Below are positions 1-6,051 of a DNA stretch of 7,648 bases, in pieces. Positions within the stretch are counted from its first letter, which is position 1. Every line of letters starts with the position of its first letter. A program made the position numbers and the translations under genes. Origin of the DNA: Planctomycetota bacterium (lineage in GTDB: Bacteria > Planctomycetota > Phycisphaerae > Phycisphaerales > SM1A02); assembly GCA_022567855.1 (NCBI GenBank), contig JADFGE010000127.1:1-7648 (forward strand), given 5' to 3'. A model generated the notes under the pieces. That model worked only from the letters and a program-made list of their open reading frames with translations, was not told the origin of the DNA and ran no database searches.

Positions 1-1110
1 CCGCGGGGAGACGAGGCGTTGGCCGAAGGCAGCCGCCCAATCGTGTACGCTCAGATCGCCCGGCACCCGCCACTGATTCAGCCCAATCAGTTGCGGCTGT
101 GGCCGTGGTTCGTCCTCCGCGGCGCTGATGTCGCCGACGATTTCTTCCACGATATCTTCAATGGCGACGATCCCCGCCGTGCCTCCGAACTCATCGACGA
201 CGATCGCAATCTGCGTCTTCGTCGCTCGAAAATGCTCCAGAACCTGATCGAGCGTCGCCATCTCCGGCACGAATTCGATCGGCTCGGCTCGATCGCGAAT
301 CGACTGATCGTCGTTCTGTGGTTCGCCGAGGTAGCGCAGCACGTACAACAGCCCGACGATCGTGTCCAGGTCCTTTTCGTAGACTGGCAACTTCGTGAAT
401 CTATTGCGCTTGACGATCTCCAACAGGTCCGTGCGCGAGGCATCAGCGGGCACGGCGATCATTCGTACGCGAGGCGTCATGACGTCGCGGACCTTGAGTC
501 GGCCGAGGTTGAGAACGTCTTGCAGAATGCGCTCCTCTTCGGTGTCGATGACCCCGGCGCGTCCGGAGAGGTCCAACAGCGCCGCCAATTCATCGCTACT
601 CAATTGCGGCGGCGCTTCGGCCGGTTCGGTGAGACGGCTCAGTGGACCGACCACGAGTTTGTCCAGCACGATTCGCAACGGCGCGATCACTTGGTGTAGT
701 GCGATCAACGGCGGGGCCACGAGCAACGCGAACGCCGCCCCACGTGAATTGGCGATGAGCTTCGGCATCACTTCACCCAACAGAACGATCAGCATCAGCG
801 ATGTGATCAGGAGCAATATCTCGCCGATCGGGCCGACCTCGGCCTTCATGAGCAGGATCGAACTTACGACGAAGTACAGCACGTTCACGGTCATGTTGCT
901 GATCAGGATGGTGATCAGCAGCATCCGCGGGTGCGCGAGCAAAGATTCCACGGCCCGCCCGGCGAGGCCGGTGTCCCGGCGAACTTGCATGCGCTGCGTT
1001 TCGCTGAGGCCGAACAGTGCCGTCTCGGCGCCTGAGAAGAATCCGCTCAGCAGTAGCAGAACTGGAAGCGTCCCTAACAGCCCAAAGTCTGCGCCTGACC
1101 AGCCGAGCAT
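1..1110 (-). CDS. CNNM/CBS-pair/CorC_HlyC membrane protein (hemolysin-C/CorC type), C-terminus beyond window
   Basis: The frame is open for 370 codons and leaves the window at position 1, so the C-terminal end is missing. Residues 1-160 are the CNNM (DUF21) membrane domain: hydrophobic segments near 10-28, 63-88 and 96-115, the family motif FFSGAETALF at 24-33, and GEVMPK at 112-117. Two CBS domains follow (about 205-330), with the hallmark MTPR at 211-214 and DEFGGTAGIVAIEDIVEEIV at 306-325. A CorC_HlyC domain begins near 338 (GDLSVHDW at 351-358) and is cut. Known relatives act in the inner membrane in magnesium/cobalt efflux or ion homeostasis; the hemolysin label is historical. The ATG at 1110 has GAGGA five nt upstream. 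It lies 38 nt after the acyltransferase stop, same strand, so probably co-transcribed. The family is certain; the transported ion is not. Confidence 0.94.
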   Translation of the reverse strand, partial: MLGWSGADFGLLGTLPVLLLLSGFFSGAETALFGLSETQRMQVRRDTGLAGRAVESLLAHPRMLLITILISNMTVNVLYFVVSSILLMKAEVGPIGEILLLITSLMLIVLLGEVMPKLIANSRGAAFALLVAPPLIALHQVIAPLRIVLDKLVVGPLSRLTEPAEAPPQLSSDELAALLDLSGRAGVIDTEEERILQDVLNLGRLKVRDVMTPRVRMIAVPADASRTDLLEIVKRNRFTKLPVYEKDLDTIVGLLYVLRYLGEPQNDDQSIRDRAEPIEFVPEMATLDQVLEHFRATKTQIAIVVDEFGGTAGIVAIEDIVEEIVGDISAAEDEPRPQPQLIGLNQWRVPGDLSVHDWAAAFGQRLVSPR

Positions 1111-1148
1111 ACGGTTCCTCTTCGCGCGGACGCCGGGTCCGGACCGGA

Positions 1149-1874
1149 CTAGGCGATCTCGATCGACCCCAATTCGTGTACCGCGTCTTGCAGTCTGGCC
1201 GTGAATGTGAGCGCCGTTTCGCCCGCCTCAAAGTACAGGGCAGCCCCGTACCGAACGGCGACCCGCCCGGGTCGGGGCACCGTCGCCCCGCACGGCAAAA
1301 TACGCCGTCCGCCGCTGACGTGGACCGGAACCACCGGTCGTCGCGTGAACCGAGCCAGCACACCCACCCCCGGCTTGAACGGCGCCATCCGGCCGGTGCG
1401 GCTCCGCGTCCCCTCTGGATACATCAGGACGTTCCACCCGTTTCGAAGTAGTTGAGCCGCCGTTCGTATCGAACGCAGAGGCATGCCGTGCCGATCGAAC
1501 GCAAAGGCGTGGAACCCCGCGGCGACGAACAATTGCAGACATTCGCGCTTCAATGACCGCGCATCACCGTTGCCCGGATGACCGAAGACGTCCAGGGCGG
1601 CGGCGACGGCGGTGCGATTGCGCTCCGTTCGCGGCAATGTCCCGAGGATCGCGGCCGTGTCAACGTGGCTTTGATGATTTGCGGCAAACAGCATCGATTC
1701 GCCGTCGCCGTTGAGGTGGCCGATGCCGTTGCTGTGCCAACCGAACCGCCGGGCAACGCGCAGCATCCCGACCGCACCAATAATCGCAGGGCGCGTGACC
1801 ACGACCACGGGGCTTCGAAACCGCCGCTCGACCTCGTCCGCGGTGGGGGCCAGGACCCGCCCGTTCTCGCTCAT
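1149..1874 (-). CDS. PlsC-type 1-acyl-sn-glycerol-3-phosphate acyltransferase family protein
   Basis: A 241-residue protein, the usual size for a stand-alone LPLAT/PlsC domain. All four acyltransferase blocks are visible: block I NHQSHVD at 66-72 (the H-X4-D catalytic pair His67/Asp72), block II FDR at 126-128, block III PEGTRS at 153-158 (acceptor phosphate binding), and block IV VVPV at 181-184. A weak hydrophobic stretch at 22-37 may dip into the membrane. Family members move an acyl group from acyl-CoA or acyl-ACP to lysophosphatidate or a related acceptor at the inner membrane. The ATG overlaps the aminotransferase stop as ATGA, and GGGAG lies six nt before it inside the upstream gene, so translational coupling is likely. 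Pairing with an aminotransferase leaves open an acceptor other than lysophosphatidate. Family is sure; exact substrate is inferred. Confidence 0.92.
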   Translation of the reverse strand: MSENGRVLAPTADEVERRFRSPVVVVTRPAIIGAVGMLRVARRFGWHSNGIGHLNGDGESMLFAANHQSHVDTAAILGTLPRTERNRTAVAAALDVFGHPGNGDARSLKRECLQLFVAAGFHAFAFDRHGMPLRSIRTAAQLLRNGWNVLMYPEGTRSRTGRMAPFKPGVGVLARFTRRPVVPVHVSGGRRILPCGATVPRPGRVAVRYGAALYFEAGETALTFTARLQDAVHELGSIEIA

Positions 1875-3142
1875 GTTTGCTCCCGCGGGATTTGGTCGGC
1901 GTGCGCCAGAACCTTCGCAAACGCAGCCGCATACTGATCAAGCAACGCCGTCGATGCACTTGGGAAAGTCGGCAATTTCAGCACCATACCGTTGGTTTCC
2001 TCCGTCCGCGGCAGCGCCTGCGGGTCGTACGTCGGAAGCGGGCACTGGTCCGTCGCCGATCGTCGGGCGATCCTTGCCCAGTGGCCCTCGGTAAACAACG
2101 GCTGCTGGTGCAACAGGGGATAGCGCGCTCGGTCCACCAGAACACCCTCCGCCCGCAACGCCGTCACCAGATCAGTGATCGGCAGCCCCGTTTGATTCTG
2201 GTCGTACCGCACGAGGTACTCAAAGTACACGCGCTCCACCTCCGGCGGGGAGAGAAACGTCTCGAGGCCCAGCGCTTCCAGTCGTTGCGAAAGATACACG
2301 ATGTTCTGCGTGCGCCGGCGGTTGCGCTCCGGTAGATGTTTCAGTTGAACCCGCGCCACCGCCGCATTGAGCGGAGACATGCGCAGCTTCAAGCCGAATC
2401 CCGTAGCCGCAAATCGGCGATTCGGCGTGTCCAGATCAATCACGCGCTCGTAATGCCCAAGCAGCAGCGCCTTCTCCCAAAGCGCAGCGTTGTTCGTAAC
2501 CAACATGCCGCCCTCCCCCGCTGGGCAAAGCTTGTTCGTCTGCATGCTAAAGACCGCGGCATCGCCCAGCGTCCCGATCGGCTTACCGTGATAGGTCGCC
2601 CCATGCGCGTGCGACGCATCTTCGAGAACTTTCAGACCGTGCCGGTGCGCGATCTCCAGCAGCTCGTCCATGCGCGAGGGCATGCCGAACAGATGCACGA
2701 TGATGATCGCTTTCGTGCGCTCGGTAATCTTCGCTTGAACGTCGTCAGGATCGAGCCCCAGACACTGCGCCTCCGTTTCGGCGAACACCGGTATGCACCC
2801 CACGTGCAGCACGGGCGTCACCGAAGCCCAATACGTCGCGGAAGGAACGATCACCTCGTCGCCCGGTTCGATCTCGAACGCATGCAGGGCAGCCAGGATC
2901 GCCGACGTCCCGTTGCAATGGGCCAGAGCGTACTGGATACCAAGCCACTGTCGGTAGTCGGCTTCGAGCGCTGCTACTTCGTCATGGATCGACCACTGGC
3001 CTGAGCGAAGCACGGCCAGCACCGCCTGTTCCTCTTCGATGGTGATGATCGGCCACCGGTTGGCCTGGTCCTGCTCGAGCTGAACCTCAGGCTTCCCGCC
3101 GAGGATGGCTGGAATGGGTTGTGCCGACACGACACTGGGCAT
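1871..3142 (-). CDS. DegT/DnrJ/EryC1/StrS family PLP-dependent aminotransferase
   Basis: A 423-residue fold-type I aminotransferase of the DegT/DnrJ/EryC1/StrS family, which usually adds an amino group to keto-sugars or cyclitols. Visible landmarks: the N-terminal pattern with LRSGQWS at 45-51, NGTSA at 77-81 (cofactor phosphate binding), EDASHAHG at 174-181 with Asp175 facing the pyridine nitrogen, the PLP lysine Lys204 in SMQTNK, and GEGG at 209-212. The lysine follows Asn, where many members have Thr or Ser. The ATG at 3142 has AGGGAG six nt upstream; the frame stays open another 110 codons upstream, but that part lacks family similarity and crosses the divergent promoter region. The stop overlaps the acyltransferase ATG. 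No nucleotide-sugar dehydratase or glycosyltransferase is nearby, so the amine acceptor cannot be read from context. Confidence 0.93.
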   Translation of the reverse strand: MPSVVSAQPIPAILGGKPEVQLEQDQANRWPIITIEEEQAVLAVLRSGQWSIHDEVAALEADYRQWLGIQYALAHCNGTSAILAALHAFEIEPGDEVIVPSATYWASVTPVLHVGCIPVFAETEAQCLGLDPDDVQAKITERTKAIIIVHLFGMPSRMDELLEIAHRHGLKVLEDASHAHGATYHGKPIGTLGDAAVFSMQTNKLCPAGEGGMLVTNNAALWEKALLLGHYERVIDLDTPNRRFAATGFGLKLRMSPLNAAVARVQLKHLPERNRRRTQNIVYLSQRLEALGLETFLSPPEVERVYFEYLVRYDQNQTGLPITDLVTALRAEGVLVDRARYPLLHQQPLFTEGHWARIARRSATDQCPLPTYDPQALPRTEETNGMVLKLPTFPSASTALLDQYAAAFAKVLAHADQIPREQT

Positions 3143-3172
3143 GACACACTCCCTGACCGCTGTCCCGGGCAG

Positions 3173-3178
3173 ATAATA
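3173..3178 (-). promoter_or_regulatory. possible -10 element for the aminotransferase operon
   Basis: Read on the minus strand this is TATTAT, five of six matches to TATAAT, placed about 30 nt before the aminotransferase ATG at 3142. No convincing -35 hexamer lies at 16-18 nt, so the call rests on the -10 and its position only. Confidence 0.3.
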
Positions 3179-3265
3179 CGGAATCGTGTCTCGTTCGTCG
3201 AAAGCCGGTCGCCTCGGCCGATCGGAGGCCCTCGCCTCCCTGTCCACGGCTGGGATTGTGGATAG

Positions 3266-3295
3266 TTGACAGTGCTCCCGCCGAAACAGTACCGT
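3266..3295 (+). promoter_or_regulatory. candidate sigma-70-type promoter for the 157-residue membrane protein gene
   Basis: A perfect TTGACA (3266-3271) is followed after 18 nt by TACCGT (3290-3295), a weak -10 with the first T-A and last T conserved. It points toward the gene at 3335, with an expected leader of about 30 nt. It shares the 192-bp divergent spacer with the aminotransferase operon promoter on the other strand. Confidence 0.4.
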
Positions 3296-3334
3296 TCGCT
3301 CCAGAACGCTCTGCGGACACGAGAGGATATCGCC

Positions 3335-3808
3335 ATGCTCGCAATTCAGGGTCAGATGAGTGGCGACGAAGCGGCCGTGATCGCCGGACTGATCATGGCC
3401 GGCCTGATCACGCTGGCGATCACGCTGGCAATCTCGCTCGCCATTCTGATCCTCATCTGCGCGCTGTTGCACAGCGCTCTAGCGAGGGTCCCAGCGGAAC
3501 ACCGCACAATGAGCCCGGGGCTGGTTTGGTTACTCCTCATTCCGCTGTTCGGCATCGTCTGGAACTTCTTCGTCTTTCTGCGGATTCCCGAATCCTACAA
3601 GAACTATTTCACCGCGCAGGGACGAACAGACGTGGGCGACTGCGCTCGCGGCGTCGGACTGTGGTACGCCATCTGCGGCGCGCTGTTGTTCGTCCCGTGT
3701 CTGAACTACCTTGCGGCGCCGGCGGCCCTCGTCCTTCTCATCATCTTCCTCGTGAAGATTTTCGGCTTGAAGAGTCAGATCAGCCCGGCTCACGGTCCAA
3801 TCGTGTGA
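3335..3808 (+). CDS. unnamed small polytopic membrane protein, 157 residues
   Basis: I do not recognise a named family. The protein has a long hydrophobic stretch at 14-46 (one long or two short helices), then segments near 62-82, 106-121 and 124-143, so four or five membrane passes. The loop between the second and third (about 83-105, RIPESYKNYFTAQGR) is polar and may be the functional face; the string MSPGLVWLLLIPLFGIVWNF at 59-78 looks family-like. The ATG at 3335 has AGAGGA seven nt upstream, which decides it over a more distal start in the same frame at 3266 that would begin inside the -35 element, and over ATG 3356. The gene is monocistronic: divergent from the aminotransferase operon and convergent with cstA, 7 nt between stops. 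It carries a 12-bp tandem duplication in helix 1. Confidence 0.8.
   Translation: MLAIQGQMSGDEAAVIAGLIMAGLITLAITLAISLAILILICALLHSALARVPAEHRTMSPGLVWLLLIPLFGIVWNFFVFLRIPESYKNYFTAQGRTDVGDCARGVGLWYAICGALLFVPCLNYLAAPAALVLLIIFLVKIFGLKSQISPAHGPIV
3407..3442 (+). repeat. 12-bp tandem repeat inside a membrane helix
   Basis: Three in-phase 12-bp units, ATCACGCTGGCG, ATCACGCTGGCA and ATCTCGCTCGCC, encode ITLA-ITLA-ISLA at residues 25-36 of the small membrane protein. The first two units differ by one base, which suggests a recent slippage-type duplication that lengthened the first hydrophobic segment. Confidence 0.75.
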
Positions 3809-3815
3809 CGATCGA

Positions 3816-5747
3816 TCAGCACGATCGCCCGCCGTCAGGACCGGGGCTTGTCGCCATAACACGATCACCCCCAAGCGGTGGTAGCGCCGCTTCCAACTTG
3901 CCGCGCACCTTGGGCCACAATAGAAGCGCCTCAACGATCATCCACGCTTCCAGGGCCATGGTCGCAAATCCAATGATGACCAGCGCCCATTTGGGATCGC
4001 CCTGCTCCGGGTTGATCCACTCCGGAATCGACATCCCCATCGCCCATGCCGGCATGATCAGCATGAACAGCATCGGCGGGACGACGAACCACACCGGCAG
4101 CTTGCGCCTCCACAACCAGAACCCGATGACAAGGAATGCCAGGCCGCCAAGCAGTTGATTCGTCGCACCGAACATGGGCCAGAGTATGAGCCCGCCCGTT
4201 CCTGCGGATTCCCACGACCACGCTCTCCCCGGCGCCGGCAGTGCCGCCAGCGCACCGGCAATTGAAATCGCAAGTATGGTCGCACCGTGCTTGTTGGTCA
4301 GCCACGTGAGCGGATTCATACTAAATTTTCCCTGAGTCGTGGCCTGAGGCGTCAGCGTCGACGCAAGTTCCTGCACGACATACCGCTGAAGTCTGCAAGC
4401 CGTGTCGAGCGTTGTGCCTGCAAACGAGGCGACGAGTACGCCCATCAAAGCGACCGCGACCGCAGCCGGGATTCCCATCGCCTTGAGGAAATTCGCCGAG
4501 CCGTCAACGAATGCGCCGACTTTGGCGCCTAATCCCAAGCCACCCCAATCCTCGTATCGCGCCATATACGCAGCTTCGCCGGTGACGATCGCCCCGGTGC
4601 CGAGTCCTTCGGTCACGCCAAGCCCTAGCCCGGCAACACATGCGAGAATCACCAAGGTGGCGAGAAACCCCTCGGTCAACATCGAGCCGAAGCCCACGAA
4701 CTGCGCATCCGTCTCGCACTTGAGCTGTTTGGACGATGTCCCCGAGCTGACCAGACAGTGAAAACCGCTGATCGCGCCGCAGGCGATCGTGATAAACAGA
4801 AACGGGACCAACATCGGTGCGCCCTTGGGCGTCAATCGCACCAACGGAGCTGCGATCTCTAACGGCTGACGCACCGCACCGTCACCTACCGGCGCTCCGC
4901 CAAAAAACGCGGCGACAACCAAACCAACCAGAATTAACCCCAATGCCGTGAGTAGTTGCAGCGAGTTGATGTAATCACGAGGCTGCAACAACGTCCACAC
5001 CGGCAACACCGAGGCAACGTAGGAATACACCAGCAACACGCCCACCCATACGATCGTCGGCCAGGACGCCATCCACGCATTCAATGCACCCAGCCCGAGT
5101 TCTTTGGAACTGCCGATCGTAAAGAAATTGACATCACCGAAAATCACCGTCACGTACATCACCGCCAGCGCGAGCAGCGAAGGAAGCAGCAGATCGACGC
5201 CCTTGCGGTGCAGATACAGTCCGATCACGATCGCGATCGGAATTTGGATCGTGCATGGAAAGATCGCTGCGGGATACTGTTTGAATACCGCGGCAATCAC
5301 CAGCCCGAAGATCGCCAACACGATCGTGAGGGCCATGAACAGGACACATAGGAACATGATCCGAACGCGTGGATTGAGCAACCGCCCAGCAATCTCCCCC
5401 ACCGTCTGACCGCGATTGCGTAGCGACACGACGAGCGCACCGAAATCGTGCACCGCGCCGATGAAGATCGACCCGAGGAACACCCACAACAGCGCCGGCA
5501 GCCAACCCCACATCACCGCAATCGCCGGCCCGACAATCGGCCCCGTGCCCGCGATCGACGTGAAGTGATGCCCAAAGACAATCGCCTTCTTCGTCGGCAC
5601 ATAATCGTGATCGTCGTTCAGCTCGACGCTGGGAACCTTCGCCTCGGGATCGAGCTTGAAAATCTTCCGCGCCAGCCATCGGCCGTAGGTGTGGTAGGCA
5701 ATCAGATACCCCACGAGTGCCCCCACCGCGATCAGCAGCGTTCCCAT
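3816..5747 (-). CDS. cstA: CstA-family carbon starvation protein (pyruvate/peptide transporter)
   Basis: A 643-residue polytopic inner-membrane protein with about 15 or more hydrophobic segments. CstA/BtsT signatures are clear: YVPTKKAIVFGHHFTSIAGT at 49-68, GPIVGPAIAVMWGWLP at 69-84, the HDFG turn at 100-103, LLQPRDY at 253-259, VPFLFITIACGAISGFH at 314-330 followed by SSGTSSKQL at 334-342, and LWPMFGATNQLLGG at 522-535. Enterobacterial relatives import pyruvate (BtsT) or take part in peptide/pyruvate uptake on carbon starvation (CstA). Compared with them (about 700 residues), this protein begins one membrane helix later. The ATG at 5747 follows AGGAGGT at a good distance. No small YbdD/YjiX-type partner gene is next to it, and no two-component regulator is in view. 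It is apparently monocistronic, with the DoxX-like gene about 300 nt upstream. Confidence 0.96.
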   Translation of the reverse strand: MGTLLIAVGALVGYLIAYHTYGRWLARKIFKLDPEAKVPSVELNDDHDYVPTKKAIVFGHHFTSIAGTGPIVGPAIAVMWGWLPALLWVFLGSIFIGAVHDFGALVVSLRNRGQTVGEIAGRLLNPRVRIMFLCVLFMALTIVLAIFGLVIAAVFKQYPAAIFPCTIQIPIAIVIGLYLHRKGVDLLLPSLLALAVMYVTVIFGDVNFFTIGSSKELGLGALNAWMASWPTIVWVGVLLVYSYVASVLPVWTLLQPRDYINSLQLLTALGLILVGLVVAAFFGGAPVGDGAVRQPLEIAAPLVRLTPKGAPMLVPFLFITIACGAISGFHCLVSSGTSSKQLKCETDAQFVGFGSMLTEGFLATLVILACVAGLGLGVTEGLGTGAIVTGEAAYMARYEDWGGLGLGAKVGAFVDGSANFLKAMGIPAAVAVALMGVLVASFAGTTLDTACRLQRYVVQELASTLTPQATTQGKFSMNPLTWLTNKHGATILAISIAGALAALPAPGRAWSWESAGTGGLILWPMFGATNQLLGGLAFLVIGFWLWRRKLPVWFVVPPMLFMLIMPAWAMGMSIPEWINPEQGDPKWALVIIGFATMALEAWMIVEALLLWPKVRGKLEAALPPLGGDRVMATSPGPDGGRSC

Positions 5748-5780
5748 CGGTTCGACCTCCTGCTCTATGAGCCGTCGCTT

Positions 5781-5786
5781 ATTCTA
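5781..5786 (-). promoter_or_regulatory. possible -10 element for cstA
   Basis: On the minus strand this reads TAGAAT within an AT-rich patch, about 34 nt before the cstA ATG. No matching -35 was found at the usual spacing, so it may depend on an activator or be wrong. Confidence 0.22.
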
Positions 5787-5840
5787 ATGTATTGCCCCGC
5801 AGCGATGGCCTTGGCGAATCGATGAGCCAAGAAGAGAACC

Positions 5841-5870
5841 ACAGATGAACACAGATGAGCTGAGATGATC
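5841..5870 (+). repeat. imperfect 10-nt tandem repeat
   Basis: Three units: ACAGATGAAC, ACAGATGAGC and TGAGATGATC. The first two differ at one base, the third at more. Runs of ACAGATGA type preceded by AACC, as here, occur as dispersed intergenic repeats in various bacterial genomes (from memory, not checked). Confidence 0.5.
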
Positions 5871-5876
5871 GCGCGG

Positions 5877-5898
5877 CCTGGTCACTTCAGTGACCAGG
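5877..5898. repeat. perfect 9-bp inverted repeat (hairpin) next to copy A
   Basis: CCTGGTCAC, loop TTCA, GTGACCAGG. The stem is perfect and ends six nt before repeat copy A. Neither strand has a T-tract behind it, so it is not a standard terminator; an operator or a REP-like extragenic palindrome are the alternatives. It is absent beside copy B. Confidence 0.75.
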
Positions 5899-5904
5899 TT
5901 CAAG

Positions 5905-6044
5905 GGCGCATCTGACGAATCGGCTGGATTGATAGTGCTCATCCTGCTGATTTTTGTTCAGGCCGGAGGCTGACGTACGCGACGCTCCGAACTCACGGAT
6001 GAGCAGTTCGAGCTGATTGCTGGGGGCCGAAAACGACTCCCGGC
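5905..6044 (+). repeat. direct repeat, copy A (about 140 bp)
   Basis: Aligns without gaps to 7509-7648 (offset 1604) with about 130 of 140 positions identical; the left boundary is sharp at 5905. Inside it, TGCTCATCC (5936-5944) and GGATGAGCA (5997-6005) form a 9-bp inverted repeat kept in both copies, enclosing a smaller TCAGGC-type stem. A plus-strand frame reads GASDESAGLIVLILL, then IFVQAGG and TGA, and continues in the same frame as SELTDEQFELI. The right end overlaps a terminator-like hairpin. It could be a mobile-element remnant, a MITE-like element or a structured RNA; no intact transposase is present. Confidence 0.85.
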
Positions 6045-6051
6045 CCCTTTT
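6023..6051 (+). terminator. terminator-like hairpin with T-tract at the end of copy A
   Basis: GGGGCCG (6023-6029), an 11-nt loop, CGGCCCC (6041-6047), then TTTT. The T-tract follows on the plus strand, so in its canonical direction it would end a plus-strand transcript crossing copy A. On the minus strand the same hairpin comes two nt after the DoxX-like stop codon (and could protect that mRNA end) but without a T-tract. Confidence 0.5.

Larger units (their letters stand above)
5748..5904. other. non-coding upstream region of cstA, left of repeat copy A
   Basis: This is the first half of an approximately 300-nt stretch without a convincing gene. It holds the cstA ribosome site (AGGAGGT on the minus strand near 5754-5760), a possible -10, an imperfect 10-nt tandem repeat (5841-5870) and a perfect 9-bp hairpin (5877-5898). 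The second half is repeat copy A. Short frames here lack start sites and family likeness. Confidence 0.6.

Noticed and set aside
19..1204. Long plus-strand open frames opposite the CNNM and acyltransferase genes
   Set aside because: They are arginine/glutamine-rich reverse-frame readings of GC-rich coding DNA; the minus-strand frames carry all the family motifs.
3143..3472. N-terminal extension of the aminotransferase frame by 110 codons
   Set aside because: The extension has no DegT similarity, crosses the divergent promoter region and part of the plus-strand gene, and the ATG at 3142 has a good AGGGAG site.
3256..4158. Plus-strand 300-codon frame overlapping the small membrane protein gene
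   Set aside because: It runs in another frame through the membrane protein gene and into antisense of cstA, with low-complexity composition and no motif.
5841..5898. CRISPR-like array
   Set aside because: The units are 10 nt, only two to three in number, with no spacers and no cas genes.
5971..5973. Recoding of the TGA between the hydrophobic peptide and LTDEQFELI
   Set aside because: TGA is conserved in both copies and in frame, but it is the ordinary stop of other genes here (for example 3806-3808), no SECIS-like hairpin is evident, and neither half has a sure start codon.
6004..6016. tRNA-like TTCGA motif in the repeats
   Set aside because: The flanking bases do not form a T-arm stem, and no anticodon or acceptor stem fits around it.
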